A stretch of DNA of 64,000 nucleotides. Source: Geosporobacter subterraneus DSM 17957. Its GTDB lineage: Bacteria; Bacillota; Clostridia; Peptostreptococcales; Thermotaleaceae. A program made the translations under genes and the position numbers. Positions 17,461-26,249 of this stretch are shown in pieces. The stretch is taken from contig NZ_FQZV01000003.1 of the NCBI RefSeq assembly GCF_900142145.1, positions 112,246-176,245 on the forward strand. Direction: 5' to 3'. Every line of letters starts with the position of its first letter. The stretch's first letter is position 1. The notes under the pieces were generated by a model. That model did not search any database and was not told where the DNA came from. It was given only the letters and a program-made list of their open reading frames with translations.

Positions 17461-18639
17461 GTGAAACGCCTATCTTTGATTTTTATATTTATGCTCTTTA
17501 TGAGTATCAGTGCTTATGGGATGGATCAAGATAATGGAAATCTTATTACGGAAGATATGATTCTGGGTCAGCTGCAAAATATGAATACGGGAGATTTGGA
17601 AAGGATTATCAATCAAATCAATGGAGAGACAGAAAACTATTTTCCAAAGATCGATTTACGGGAAGGGATACGTTCACTGATCCGTGGCGAAAGCAGTTTA
17701 ACCCTAAGGGATACCTTAAATGGGTTGTTTAAATATCTGTTTAAGGAGATTGTTGCCAACTCCATGCTCTTAATTCGGCTCATTGTCCTAGCTATCATCT
17801 GTGCTTTCCTGTCCAATCTTTCCAATGCCTTTGAAAGCAACGCTGTAGGAAAGCTGGCTTATATGGTGTGCTATCTGGTGATCATCGCCATCGCCATACA
17901 GAGTTTTTCCATTGCCACTGCAGTGGGAATCGCAGTGATCAATGATATGGTGTTGTTTATGCAGGCTCTGCTGCCTCTGTTGCTGACACTACTGATGGCT
18001 ATGGGGGGGATTACCTCATCGGCTTTGTTTCAACCCGTTATTATTGCCGCAGTTAGTACCATCAGTACCCTGATGAAGGATATTGTTATGCCGATCATAT
18101 TTTTCTCTGCCATATTATCTATAGTAAATAATTTATCCTCAAGAATCCATGTTTCAAAGCTGGCATCCTTGTTAAAGCAAGCCTGTGTAGTTTTATTGGG
18201 CTTTACGCTGACAGTTTTTATCGGCATCATTACCATTCAGGGTGTAGCTGCCTCTACTACCGATGGCGTGACAATTCGTACAGCCAAGTTTGCAGTGGAT
18301 CGGTTTATACCGGTGGTAGGAGGGTTTATTTCTGAAGCGGTGGATGCTATCGTAGGCTGCTCCCTGTTGTTAAAAAATGCGATTGGTGCTCTTGGGCTAT
18401 TTGCCCTGGCTTTTATTGTGCTGATGCCCCTTTTGAAAATATTCTCCTTAATCGTAATTTATAAGATTGCTGCAGCGATCATAGAGCCGATTACCGATAG
18501 TCAGTTGGTAAGCTGTCTAAATGATATGAGCGGTTCTTTGGTACTGATCTTTGCCACTGTATTATCAGTTGCTGTCATGTTCTTTATGGCGGTTACTGTT
18601 ATCGTTGGCGCGGGCAATCTAACGCTAATGATGAGGTAG
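17461..18639 (+). CDS. spoIIIAE: Stage III sporulation protein AE
   Basis: Large polytopic membrane protein of the SpoIIIA complex. The 392-residue product has a signal-like N-terminus (MKRLSLIFIFMLFMS), a soluble segment (about 20-90) and at least seven hydrophobic segments. The start may be GTG 17452 or GTG 17461; the latter is a better distance from TAGGA. It is followed directly by spoIIIAF with no gap. Confidence 0.93.
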   Translation: MKRLSLIFIFMLFMSISAYGMDQDNGNLITEDMILGQLQNMNTGDLERIINQINGETENYFPKIDLREGIRSLIRGESSLTLRDTLNGLFKYLFKEIVANSMLLIRLIVLAIICAFLSNLSNAFESNAVGKLAYMVCYLVIIAIAIQSFSIATAVGIAVINDMVLFMQALLPLLLTLLMAMGGITSSALFQPVIIAAVSTISTLMKDIVMPIIFFSAILSIVNNLSSRIHVSKLASLLKQACVVLLGFTLTVFIGIITIQGVAASTTDGVTIRTAKFAVDRFIPVVGGFISEAVDAIVGCSLLLKNAIGALGLFALAFIVLMPLLKIFSLIVIYKIAAAIIEPITDSQLVSCLNDMSGSLVLIFATVLSVAVMFFMAVTVIVGAGNLTLMMR

Positions 18640-18648
18640 GTGAAGGAT

Positions 18649-19278
18649 ATGATGGCATTTTTGAGAACCTGGGTCTTAAACATTGTGACGGTGATTATTT
18701 TTATTACTTTTCTAGAGATTCTCCTCCCCAACAGCGATATGAAAAAATATATCAAAATGATTATAGGTCTTTTGGTCATGCTGGTAGTTTTAAATCCTCT
18801 GCTGGAGCTGGCTGCCGGAAAAATCAATCTGGAGGAAGAAATCTTTAAAACCTCATCAGTCATGGATCAAAAAACCCTATCCTACGATTTGGAACGGCTA
18901 CAGGTAGAACAGGATCAGCAGCTAGTAGCCCTGTATAAATCGAAGATTGAAAATCATGTGCGCACAAAAATAGAACGAGAAAATGACCTTCAGGTAATTT
19001 CAATGGATGTAGAGATTGAAGGAGACAAATCCCATAAGGATTTTGGCAAGCTGAAAAACATCCATTTAATAATAGCCCTTCAGAAGAATCTCCCAGCATC
19101 TTCAACAGAAATCAAACCTGTTTCAAATATATTCATAGAGATCGGTAAGGGGGGAGAGACGGTCAAAGCAGCAGCTTTGGATGCGGGATTATCATACAAA
19201 TTAAAATCAGAGCTTGCATCCTTATACGAAATCGATCCCCGTTCCATCAGCATAGAACAAGTAGAATCAAAAAACTAG
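18649..19278 (+). CDS. spoIIIAF: Stage III sporulation protein AF
   Basis: Membrane-anchored channel component with an EscJ-like ring-building fold. The 209-residue product has two N-terminal hydrophobic helices (about 8-25 and 35-55) followed by a soluble mixed alpha/beta domain. Two adjacent ATGs (18649, 18652) follow AGGTGAAGG, and GTG 18640 is also in frame. The family usually begins just before a FLRxWV segment, which supports the ATGs. Confidence 0.92.
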   Translation: MMAFLRTWVLNIVTVIIFITFLEILLPNSDMKKYIKMIIGLLVMLVVLNPLLELAAGKINLEEEIFKTSSVMDQKTLSYDLERLQVEQDQQLVALYKSKIENHVRTKIERENDLQVISMDVEIEGDKSHKDFGKLKNIHLIIALQKNLPASSTEIKPVSNIFIEIGKGGETVKAAALDAGLSYKLKSELASLYEIDPRSISIEQVESKN

Positions 19279-19296
19279 GAGAAAGGTTGGAGGATA

Positions 19297-19893
19297 ATGA
19301 AAATCAACGAAAAGTTTAATGAACTGCTCCAGAAAATGGGGCATAAAAAAATGATATATAACTTGATTGCTATTGTCATCATTTGTGTGATTGCGCTGAT
19401 TACATGGGATACATTTTTCCCTGGGGATTTGAAGGGAAATCAAATGGGAACCGCGGCAAAGCAAGTACAGCAGGGTGAAAACTTCTCGGTAGAAAACTAT
19501 AGAGACAGCCTGGAAACACAATTGAAAAATATATTGAGTCACATTAAGGGCGTCGGTCAAGTAGAGGTAATGGTAACCTATGAAAGCAGCGTAGAGGTAG
19601 TACCCGCCTCCAACACCACCAAATCCCAGCAGCAAACCCAGGAAAAAGATGCTCAGGGCGGCACCAGAACCACAACTCAGGAGGAGTTGACACAAAATAT
19701 TGTAACCAACAGCAGTACAGGCAGCACAGGACTTATGGTCATCAAAGAAATCAAACCGCAGATTCGAGGGGTAGTAGTAGTAGCTGAGGGTGCGGGAGAT
19801 ATTATGGTAAAAACAGAACTGATTGAAGCTGTTAAAACCATATTCCAGATACCGGCACATAAAGTTATGGTTTACGAGAAAAAAGTTGATTAG
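19297..19893 (+). CDS. spoIIIAG: Stage III sporulation protein AG
   Basis: Ring-forming component that makes a large oligomeric pore in the intermembrane space. The 198-residue product has one transmembrane helix (about 23-42), then a ring-building motif interrupted by a Ser/Thr/Gln-rich insertion (about 105-145), as in B. subtilis SpoIIIAG, where the insertion forms a beta-barrel. ATG 19297 follows AAAGGTTGGAGG. Confidence 0.94.
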   Translation: MKINEKFNELLQKMGHKKMIYNLIAIVIICVIALITWDTFFPGDLKGNQMGTAAKQVQQGENFSVENYRDSLETQLKNILSHIKGVGQVEVMVTYESSVEVVPASNTTKSQQQTQEKDAQGGTRTTTQEELTQNIVTNSSTGSTGLMVIKEIKPQIRGVVVVAEGAGDIMVKTELIEAVKTIFQIPAHKVMVYEKKVD

Positions 19894-19905
19894 GGGGGAG
19901 CTTTC

Positions 19906-20610
19906 ATGTTCAAAATAAAAAGGAGAAACGCTTTGATTGGTTCACTGGTTTTGGTATTATGCTTTATCAGTTATCTTAACTACGCTATTAATAAATACTC
20001 TCTATTGGAAACCTCTACGGAGTTTGAAAAATATGAAGTCAATAAGCTGGCTGAAATTGATCTGGAAGAAGTTATGAGCGGTGATACAGCCCTTGAGGAA
20101 AACAACAGCGAGGAAATGGCTTTTCCCGTTTTAGATCAGGGCAGTGCCGGGGATGAGGAAACAGCGGTGGTGGATAGCTCGGGCAATGCAGTCAAGGAAG
20201 TGGTTCAAGAGACTGCTGCTACGATCCAAAGCAATATCATGCAGCAAAAAAATATTAAACGAGTCAATTATTTTATAGAAGCTCGTCTCAATACCGGTAT
20301 TGAGCGGGAAAAAATGATTTCTTTATTAAATGAAATCATCAATAATCAGATGACGGATGAAACCAACCGGAAAGCTGCCGGCGATGCAAAAATGAAACTG
20401 ATCGACACCATGAACAAGGAAAAAATTATTGAAAACCTAATTAAAGCAAAGGGTTTTGAGGATGCACTGGTATTCATTACGGATAATTCAGTGAATGTGA
20501 TTGTTGAGATTGAAAAGCTAACAGATTCTGATATGGCAAAAATACTGGATATTGTTTTAAGAGAAACCAATGTGCCCATTGATAATGTTAAAGTACTAAA
20601 TAAATTTTAG
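19906..20610 (+). CDS. spoIIIAH: Stage III sporulation protein AH
   Basis: Mother-cell membrane protein that binds SpoIIQ across the septum in species that have it. The 234-residue product has an N-terminal transmembrane helix (about 8-25), an acidic linker (45-95), and a C-terminal YscJ/FliF-type ring-building domain (about 120-230, INxVxVxVIVE pattern). ATG 19906 follows GGGGGGAG. It is the last gene of the operon, which is complete and in canonical order AA-AH. Confidence 0.94.
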   Translation: MFKIKRRNALIGSLVLVLCFISYLNYAINKYSLLETSTEFEKYEVNKLAEIDLEEVMSGDTALEENNSEEMAFPVLDQGSAGDEETAVVDSSGNAVKEVVQETAATIQSNIMQQKNIKRVNYFIEARLNTGIEREKMISLLNEIINNQMTDETNRKAAGDAKMKLIDTMNKEKIIENLIKAKGFEDALVFITDNSVNVIVEIEKLTDSDMAKILDIVLRETNVPIDNVKVLNKF

Positions 20611-20683
20611 ATAGATTTGTAAATGAAAATAGATTTTGGTATAATATTCTTTAGAGATCGCTACATATTAGCAGGGGGTGTCA

Positions 20684-21079
20684 TTGTTGGATAATCATAT
20701 AGATAGTCCAGATTATGGTCAAATAAAAATTGCAGATGAGGTCGTTGGGATTATTGCTGGTCTCGCAGCTACTGAGGTGCCGGGTGTTGCGGGGATGAGC
20801 GGCGGCTTGGCTGGTGGGATTGCCGAGATCCTTGGCAGAAAAAATCTCTCTAAAGGTGTTAAAGTAGAGGTTGGTGAGAGAGAGGCAGCAGTAGATTTAT
20901 TCATCATTGTTGAATATGGTGCAAAGATACCGGATGTATCCTGGCAAATCCAAGAGAGTGTGAAAAAAGCTATTGAAACAATGACGGGACTGAAGGTTGT
21001 TGAAGTGAATATTCACATTCAGGGAGTCAACATTGACAAAGACAATAAAGAAGAAGAGTTTCCTCATAGAGTAAAATAA
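20684..21079 (+). CDS. Asp23/Gls24 family envelope stress protein
   Basis: 131-residue protein of the Asp23 (DUF322) family, with YGQIKIADEVVGIIAG at the N-terminus and a C-terminal VKKAIETMTGL..VNIHI segment. Asp23 proteins assemble at the membrane through AmaP, which is encoded two positions downstream after a hairpin. The start is uncertain: GTG 20678 lies within the AGGGGGTG ribosome site, so TTG 20684 or TTG 20687 is more likely. Confidence 0.9.
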   Translation: MLDNHIDSPDYGQIKIADEVVGIIAGLAATEVPGVAGMSGGLAGGIAEILGRKNLSKGVKVEVGEREAAVDLFIIVEYGAKIPDVSWQIQESVKKAIETMTGLKVVEVNIHIQGVNIDKDNKEEEFPHRVK

Positions 21080-21087
21080 CCACCATC

Positions 21088-21123
21088 AAAAGTAACCCTC
21101 TGAAGCCTCAGGGGGTTACTTTC
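21088..21123 (+). terminator. Strong hairpin between asp23 and amaP
   Basis: AAAGTAACCCTCTGA pairs with TCAGGGGGTTACTTT over a short loop. There is no real T tail, so it may be a leaky terminator or an mRNA-stability hairpin rather than a full stop. Confidence 0.6.
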
Positions 21124-21149
21124 AATGTTTAAGGAGAGGAGAACAAAAG

Positions 21150-21686
21150 ATGAAATTATTGGATCGAATTATTCTTGCATTGTACAGCTTTTCCATTGGA
21201 GTGCTTTCTATCCTGTTGTTGGCTGTACCCTTTTATCGGCCAGCTTATGAGTGGACAAGGGTATTATTGGAGAATCTTCGAGGCAACTGGCAGAACATTC
21301 TATTTCCACTTTTTTTCTTAGGTGTCAGCATTCGCTTTCTAGTCTCCGGCCTTTGGTCAAATCGGTCAAGACAGCACGCCGTGGTGCGGCATACCGCCTT
21401 TGGCGAGGTGAAGATTACACTTAACACCTTGGAAGGTATGGCTCAAAAGGCAGCAAAAACGATCCCCGGCCTTCGGGAAATCCGGGCATCTGTCCACCAG
21501 GTAGCGGAAGGGGTTGTCATTGAAATTCTAGGCTTGGCTGTCAGTGATACCAATATTCCAGAGGCTACTGTAAAGGCCCAGCAATCTATCAAAGACTATA
21601 TTGAAGAATTTACAGGGATCTCCGTTCAAGAGGTTAAGGTAACCATTCAAGACATCTCAACCGTGAGTAAAGGTAGAGTAGAATAG
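21150..21686 (+). CDS. amaP: Alkaline-shock membrane anchor protein AmaP
   Basis: 178-residue protein with two N-terminal transmembrane helices (about 8-30 and 52-72) and a cytoplasmic Asp23-like domain (about 85-175, EVKVTIQDI at the end). In S. aureus AmaP anchors Asp23 near the membrane. ATG 21150 follows AAGGAGAGGAG. The neighbours are Asp23 and DUF2273, its usual partners. Confidence 0.88.
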   Translation: MKLLDRIILALYSFSIGVLSILLLAVPFYRPAYEWTRVLLENLRGNWQNILFPLFFLGVSIRFLVSGLWSNRSRQHAVVRHTAFGEVKITLNTLEGMAQKAAKTIPGLREIRASVHQVAEGVVIEILGLAVSDTNIPEATVKAQQSIKDYIEEFTGISVQEVKVTIQDISTVSKGRVE

Positions 21687-21703
21687 ATACGAGGAGGATC
21701 ATG

Positions 21704-21931
21704 ATGAGCAAAGAACAGATCCTTGAAGTTTTACTTAAGCATTATGGAAAGATTATCGGCGTTTTCTTAGGTTTGTTGGTCAGCATTCTGGTCATTACCT
21801 TAGGGTTTATCAAAACCATATTTATTTCCATCTGTGTTTATATCGGATATTTTTTTGGAAATAAAGTGGACAAAAAAGAAAACATATGGGAACTGCTGGA
21901 TAGGATTCTCCCGCCAGGCACTTTGAAATAG
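21704..21931 (+). CDS. DUF2273 small membrane protein
   Basis: 75-residue protein with two hydrophobic helices (about 15-50) and a C-terminal NIWELLDRILPPG motif, typical of DUF2273 proteins encoded between amaP and nusB or asp23. Two adjacent ATGs (21701, 21704) follow GAGGAGG; the second has the better spacing. It probably belongs to the envelope-stress module. Confidence 0.85.
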   Translation: MSKEQILEVLLKHYGKIIGVFLGLLVSILVITLGFIKTIFISICVYIGYFFGNKVDKKENIWELLDRILPPGTLK

Positions 21932-22007
21932 GGCTACATACATATCTGCTTTTTAGACAAAATATCTTTAGAAGCTTTTACAGACAGTGAATTTTAGGAG
22001 GATAAGC

Positions 22008-22409
22008 ATGAGTAGAAAATTAGCAAGAGAAACAGCCATGAAGCTGATTTATCAAATGGAAATACAGCGCGATGTTTCAAAAGAGGCTATCGAAAGGGCC
22101 ATCGAAGAGTATCCTGATGAACCAAAGGATCATGATTACATAAGAGATGTGCTCTATAAATATATGCAGCATCAGCAGGAGGTCGATGAGGTCATCGCCC
22201 GCCATGCTAAAGATTGGAAGATAGATAGAATCGCAAAGGTAGATTTGTCTATCCTCCGTTTGGCAGTGGTTGAAATCCTTTATGTTGAGGACATTCCCCA
22301 CAGCGTTTCTATTAATGAGGCAGTAGAAATGGCTAAAAACTATAGCACAGATGAATCGGGAAGCTTTGTAAACGGTGTTCTGGGCAATATCGTAGGGACT
22401 CAAGAATAA
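22008..22409 (+). CDS. nusB: Transcription antitermination factor NusB
   Basis: 133-residue all-helical RNA-binding protein that, with NusE (S10), binds boxA in rRNA antitermination. It has the family start SRKLARETAMKLIYQME and the C-terminal VEMAKNYSTDESGSFVNGVLG motif. ATG 22008 follows AGGAGGA; the frame extends to 21987 without support. Its TAA shares one base with the next ATG, indicating coupled translation. Confidence 0.97.
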   Translation: MSRKLARETAMKLIYQMEIQRDVSKEAIERAIEEYPDEPKDHDYIRDVLYKYMQHQQEVDEVIARHAKDWKIDRIAKVDLSILRLAVVEILYVEDIPHSVSINEAVEMAKNYSTDESGSFVNGVLGNIVGTQE

Positions 22410-23371
22410 TGATAAAAGGCTGTATTTTAGGCTTAGATACAAGCAACTACACTACTTCTGCAGCTATAGTCGATCTTGAAGGATCTCTTATTTATCAAGA
22501 ACGTATCCTTTTAGATGTAAAAATAGGGGAAAGGGGATTAAGACAATCAGATGCCCTTTTTCAGCATGTAAAGAATATGCCATCCTTATTTAAGGAGTTA
22601 AAGGCACATTATAAAATCTATCCTATTCATGGCGTTTCTTTCAGCAGCAAGCCAAGGCCCGTAGAAGATTCTTATATGCCGGTTTTTCTTGCCGGTACTT
22701 CCTATGGTGAGACCATTGCCAGTTTATTGGGCGTTCCCTGTTATAGGACAAGTCATCAGGAAAATCATTTGGAGGCAGCCCTATGGTCCATTCAGATAAA
22801 TTTTAACCGTCCCTTTCTGGCTGTGCATATCTCCGGAGGTACTACAGAAATTCTTTATGTACAACCCCGACCTGTAGGCTATGATACATTGATTGTGGGA
22901 GGAACTGCAGATATAAGTGCAGGTCAGCTGATCGACAGAATTGGTGTTGCCATGGGACTACCTTTCCCAGCAGGCAGGCATATGGATGCCGCAGCACTTC
23001 TTAAAGAAGGAACAAGCCTTCAGCTGCCAGTCTCTGTCAAAAATGGATGGATCAATTTTTCTGGTGTCGAAACCAAGGTTTTGCGCATGATAGGGGAACA
23101 GCAGGAATACAATGACTCCTATGCAAAGGCATTGCTGGTCTGCGTAGCCAGGTCCTTAGAAAAAGCCATCGCCCACTGCTGCAAGCAGTATAACCTGCAA
23201 GATGTACTCATGATGGGTGGTGTTGCCTCAAGTCAAGTGGTTAAAAAATTTTTGATAGAAAATCAGAATGAAAAAAAAATCCGATATTATTTTGGTAAGC
23301 CTGAATATTGCACTGATCACGCAGTTGGTACTGCTTTTTTAGGGTTAAAGAAGTATTTGGCTCAACCATAG
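22409..23371 (+). CDS. TsaD/Kae1-like paralog (M22 fold)
   Basis: 320-residue protein of the Kae1/TsaD ASKHA fold. It keeps the ASKHA start (LGLDTSNYTT), the metal-binding HxxxH (His 116 and His 120 in SHQENH), the SGGTTEI phosphate loop, and a C-terminal CTDHAVGTA that supplies the third metal ligand (Asp). It differs from canonical TsaD in its shorter length and in sequence, and sits between nusB and xseA, where Clostridia often carry this paralog. Its substrate is unknown. It may or may not share the tRNA t6A activity of TsaD. Confidence 0.82.
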   Translation: MIKGCILGLDTSNYTTSAAIVDLEGSLIYQERILLDVKIGERGLRQSDALFQHVKNMPSLFKELKAHYKIYPIHGVSFSSKPRPVEDSYMPVFLAGTSYGETIASLLGVPCYRTSHQENHLEAALWSIQINFNRPFLAVHISGGTTEILYVQPRPVGYDTLIVGGTADISAGQLIDRIGVAMGLPFPAGRHMDAAALLKEGTSLQLPVSVKNGWINFSGVETKVLRMIGEQQEYNDSYAKALLVCVARSLEKAIAHCCKQYNLQDVLMMGGVASSQVVKKFLIENQNEKKIRYYFGKPEYCTDHAVGTAFLGLKKYLAQP

Positions 23372-23387
23372 GAAAGGAGGCAGCACC

Positions 23388-24629
23388 ATGCGATTAAGAA
23401 CCCTCACTGTATCAGAGCTAAACCGTTACTTAAAAAAACTGTTAACCATGGATCCTATTTTGAATCAAATCTATCTTCGTGGTGAGATATCCAATTTTAA
23501 AAATCATGGCAGCGGTCACCTTTATTTTTCTTTAAAGGATGAGACCAGCAAAATCAACTGTGTTATGTTTAGAGAAAACTGTATGAAGATCAAATTTGAA
23601 CCCTATAACGGCTTAAATGTCATTGTAAAGGGCTATGTATCAGTCTTTGAAAGAGACGGTCAGTACCAGCTCTATATCCATGAGATGGAACCGGAAGGGG
23701 TAGGAGCCTTGTATATCGCCTTTGAACAATTAAAGGAAAAGCTGGAGCAGGAAGGACTCTTTCGCTTAGACCGTAAAAGAAGAATTCCCTCTTTTCCAAA
23801 GAGAATTGCTGTGGTTACATCTCCAACCGGTGCTGCAATACAGGATATTTTATCAGTAATCAAGCGAAGAAATTCCTATGTTGAAATCCTTCTGTATCCC
23901 GTGCTGGTTCAGGGAGAGGGTGCTGGCTGTCAAATTGCAGAAGCATTAGAGCATCTGAATCAAATAGATGGGATTGATACCATTATTGTAGGAAGGGGCG
24001 GAGGTTCCATCGAAGAGCTTTGGGCCTTTAATGAAGAGGTTGTAGCGAGAAGTATTTTTTCATCGCAGATTCCTGTGATTTCAGCGGTTGGCCATGAGAC
24101 GGATTTTACCATTGCAGACTTTGTGGCAGACCTGAGAGCGCCAACACCTTCGGCAGCGGCAGAATTGGCCGTTCCTAACATCATAGAAGTCAAGAGCAGA
24201 ATGGACATGCTGTACAGCAGAATTCAAAAGAATTTGCAATATGTGTTGTATAATAAACGAAACAAGCTCCAATCCTTTGATCCAGAACGATTGCACCAGA
24301 TGGTGCTCAGAAGCATACAGGATCGTCATCAGTTGCTGGATACTATTTTTGAAGATTTACAGGATAACCTTCAGGATATTCAGCAGGATAAAAGAAGGGT
24401 ATTAGAAGCCGCTGCATACAAGCTGGAAGCCTTAAATCCCTTGGCAATACTTCGCCGTGGCTATTCTATCACCATGGATGGGCAAAAGAACAGGGCATTG
24501 GTTTCGGTAGAAGAGGTCCAGCTAGGAGACAATATAAATATTATGTTGAGTGATGGTTCTGTGGCCTGTACTGTAGACCAGATCCAAAAGGGGGAAGGTT
24601 TTTTAAATGAATACGGAACTAAAAAATAA
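23388..24629 (+). CDS. xseA: Exodeoxyribonuclease VII large subunit
   Basis: Large subunit of ExoVII, a single-strand DNA exonuclease. The 413-residue product has an N-terminal OB-fold (about 1-100, VSELNRYLKKLL), a catalytic core with SPTGAAIQDI and VGRGGGSIEELWAFN, and the H-E-T-D motif (VGHETDFTIADFVAD). A long coiled coil (about 265-345) follows that binds XseB. ATG 23388 follows AAAGGAGG. It overlaps xseB by 23 bases. Confidence 0.96.
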   Translation: MRLRTLTVSELNRYLKKLLTMDPILNQIYLRGEISNFKNHGSGHLYFSLKDETSKINCVMFRENCMKIKFEPYNGLNVIVKGYVSVFERDGQYQLYIHEMEPEGVGALYIAFEQLKEKLEQEGLFRLDRKRRIPSFPKRIAVVTSPTGAAIQDILSVIKRRNSYVEILLYPVLVQGEGAGCQIAEALEHLNQIDGIDTIIVGRGGGSIEELWAFNEEVVARSIFSSQIPVISAVGHETDFTIADFVADLRAPTPSAAAELAVPNIIEVKSRMDMLYSRIQKNLQYVLYNKRNKLQSFDPERLHQMVLRSIQDRHQLLDTIFEDLQDNLQDIQQDKRRVLEAAAYKLEALNPLAILRRGYSITMDGQKNRALVSVEEVQLGDNINIMLSDGSVACTVDQIQKGEGFLNEYGTKK

Positions 24630-24849
24630 TGAAAATGAAAGCTTTGAAACATCGGTTCTTCGCTTAGAGGAAATTGTTTCCGCCTTGGAAGCAGGTAAGC
24701 TGACCCTAGAAGAAACCTTAAAGCTCTACGAGGAAGCAATTCTTTTATATAGACACTGCAACCATGTATTGGATCATGCGGAACAAAAAATCAGTATCTT
24801 GACAAAGGCAGATGAAGGGAAGTTTATACTCAAAGAGATTGCAGAGTAA
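24607..24849 (+). CDS. xseB: Exodeoxyribonuclease VII small subunit
   Basis: 80-residue helical partner of XseA with the family motif SFETSVLRLEEIVSALEAG followed by LTLEETLKLYEEA. ATG 24607 lies inside the end of xseA, behind the GGGGGAAGG site, which keeps the two subunits coupled. Confidence 0.95.
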   Translation: MNTELKNNENESFETSVLRLEEIVSALEAGKLTLEETLKLYEEAILLYRHCNHVLDHAEQKISILTKADEGKFILKEIAE

Positions 24850-24860
24850 GGGGGATGAAC

Positions 24861-25751
24861 ATGGATTTTCAGACGACATTAAAAGTAAAGCAGCAGATAA
24901 TAGATGAAGCCCTGGACAAATATCTTCCAAAGGAGCCTTCTCCTCAAAATAATATATTCGAGGCCATGCGATATAGTGTGTTTGCTGGGGGCAAAAGGTT
25001 ACGGCCCATTCTGATGCTGGCAGCCTGCGAATTTGCAGGTGGAGAGACGGAAAGGGTTCTACCCTTTGCCTGTGCCATAGAGATGATCCACACCTACTCA
25101 CTGATACATGATGATCTTCCTGCAATGGACAATGACGATTATCGTAGAGGAAAGCTGACCAATCACAAGGTTTTTGGCGAAGGTATAGCTATATTGGCAG
25201 GAGATGGATTGCTAAATTATGCCTACGAGTTAATGCTCCAGTCTATACTCCAGCATCCTTCCCAAAGCCAAAATGCAACTGCAGCCATGTACGAAATCGC
25301 AAGGGCATCTGGGGTTTATGGGATGATTGGCGGGCAAGTTGTAGATCTTGATAGTGAAAAAAAGCAGATTGATAGCATTACCTTAGATTTTATTCATAAC
25401 TATAAAACAGGCGCATTATTTATCGCTGCCATTAGATCAGGAGCTATCTTGGCCGGCACAGAACCAGAAACATTGAAGCATTTGACAAGCTACGCAGAAA
25501 ATATAGGTTTAGGTTTTCAAATCACCGACGATATTCTAGATATCATCGGTGATGAAAAAAAGCTAGGTAAAAAGGTAGGAAGCGATCAGGAGAATCAAAA
25601 AGCCACATATCCTGCATTTCATGGCTTGAATCACTCTTTTGAAAGGGTAAATGATCTGTTTCAAAAAGGTCTTGCAGCCATTGAACACTATGGAGAAAAA
25701 GCTCAATTCTTTATGGATATGGCTCATTATCTCGTCAAGCGGGAATATTGA
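24861..25751 (+). CDS. ispA: Polyprenyl (farnesyl/geranylgeranyl) diphosphate synthase
   Basis: Condenses isopentenyl diphosphate with allylic diphosphates. The 296-residue product has the first aspartate-rich motif HDDLPAMDND (about residues 83-92) and the second FQITDDILD (near 222), plus the GGKRLRP substrate motif (near 43). ATG 24861 is 6 bases from AAGGGGG. It is part of the isoprenoid group with dxs across the OLE RNA, and probably makes C15 or C20 product; chain length cannot be decided by eye. Confidence 0.94.
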   Translation: MDFQTTLKVKQQIIDEALDKYLPKEPSPQNNIFEAMRYSVFAGGKRLRPILMLAACEFAGGETERVLPFACAIEMIHTYSLIHDDLPAMDNDDYRRGKLTNHKVFGEGIAILAGDGLLNYAYELMLQSILQHPSQSQNATAAMYEIARASGVYGMIGGQVVDLDSEKKQIDSITLDFIHNYKTGALFIAAIRSGAILAGTEPETLKHLTSYAENIGLGFQITDDILDIIGDEKKLGKKVGSDQENQKATYPAFHGLNHSFERVNDLFQKGLAAIEHYGEKAQFFMDMAHYLVKREY

Positions 25752-25767
25752 TTTAGGAGGAAAAGAA

Positions 25768-26211
25768 GTGACTTTTTATCAGGCAATAGGGAAAAACGAT
25801 GTATTAAATGTTACCATTGTATCATGGTTTATTGCACAGACATTGAAGGTAGTATTTACACTGATTAAGGAAAAAAGACTAAATTTATATAGATTTGTGG
25901 GCTCCGGCGGTATGCCCAGTTCCCATTCATCCCTTGTTATGGGCTTATCTACAGCTGTAGGCCTAAAGAGTGGATGGAATTCTATGGAATACGCTATTGC
26001 TCTATCCTTCGCCCTGATTGTGATGTACGACGCTTCAGGAGTGAGAAGAGCAGTTGGAAAACAGGCTATCATTTTAAATAAAATGATTGAAGACCGTCAA
26101 CATCATAAACCTATAGGAGAGCAGCGGCTAAAGGAATTGATTGGACATACCCCTTTTGAAGTTTTTGCCGGGGCTATATTGGGTATTGTAATTGCCAACC
26201 TGATGATTTGA
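25768..26211 (+). CDS. DUF212 divergent PAP2-family membrane protein
   Basis: 147-residue membrane protein related to PAP2 phosphatases, with the signature GSGGMPSSHSS (near residue 45-55), several hydrophobic segments and VMYDASGVRRAVG. GTG 25768 follows AGGAGG. The open frame begins earlier, inside ispA, but has no ribosome site there. Being next to ispA, a role on prenyl phosphates is possible but unproven. Its TGA overlaps the -35 box of the OLE promoter. Confidence 0.85.
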   Translation: MTFYQAIGKNDVLNVTIVSWFIAQTLKVVFTLIKEKRLNLYRFVGSGGMPSSHSSLVMGLSTAVGLKSGWNSMEYAIALSFALIVMYDASGVRRAVGKQAIILNKMIEDRQHHKPIGEQRLKELIGHTPFEVFAGAILGIVIANLMI

Positions 26212-26236
26212 TATATCAAAAGACATATGTTATAAT
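26208..26236 (+). promoter_or_regulatory. Sigma-A promoter of OLE RNA
   Basis: TTGATA (26208-26213), exactly 17 bases, and TATAAT (26231-26236). The expected start of transcription, about 26243, is 7 bases before the RNA's closing stem. The -35 overlaps the stop codon of the upstream gene. Confidence 0.8.
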
Positions 26237-26249
26237 GATATTTGCTTTT

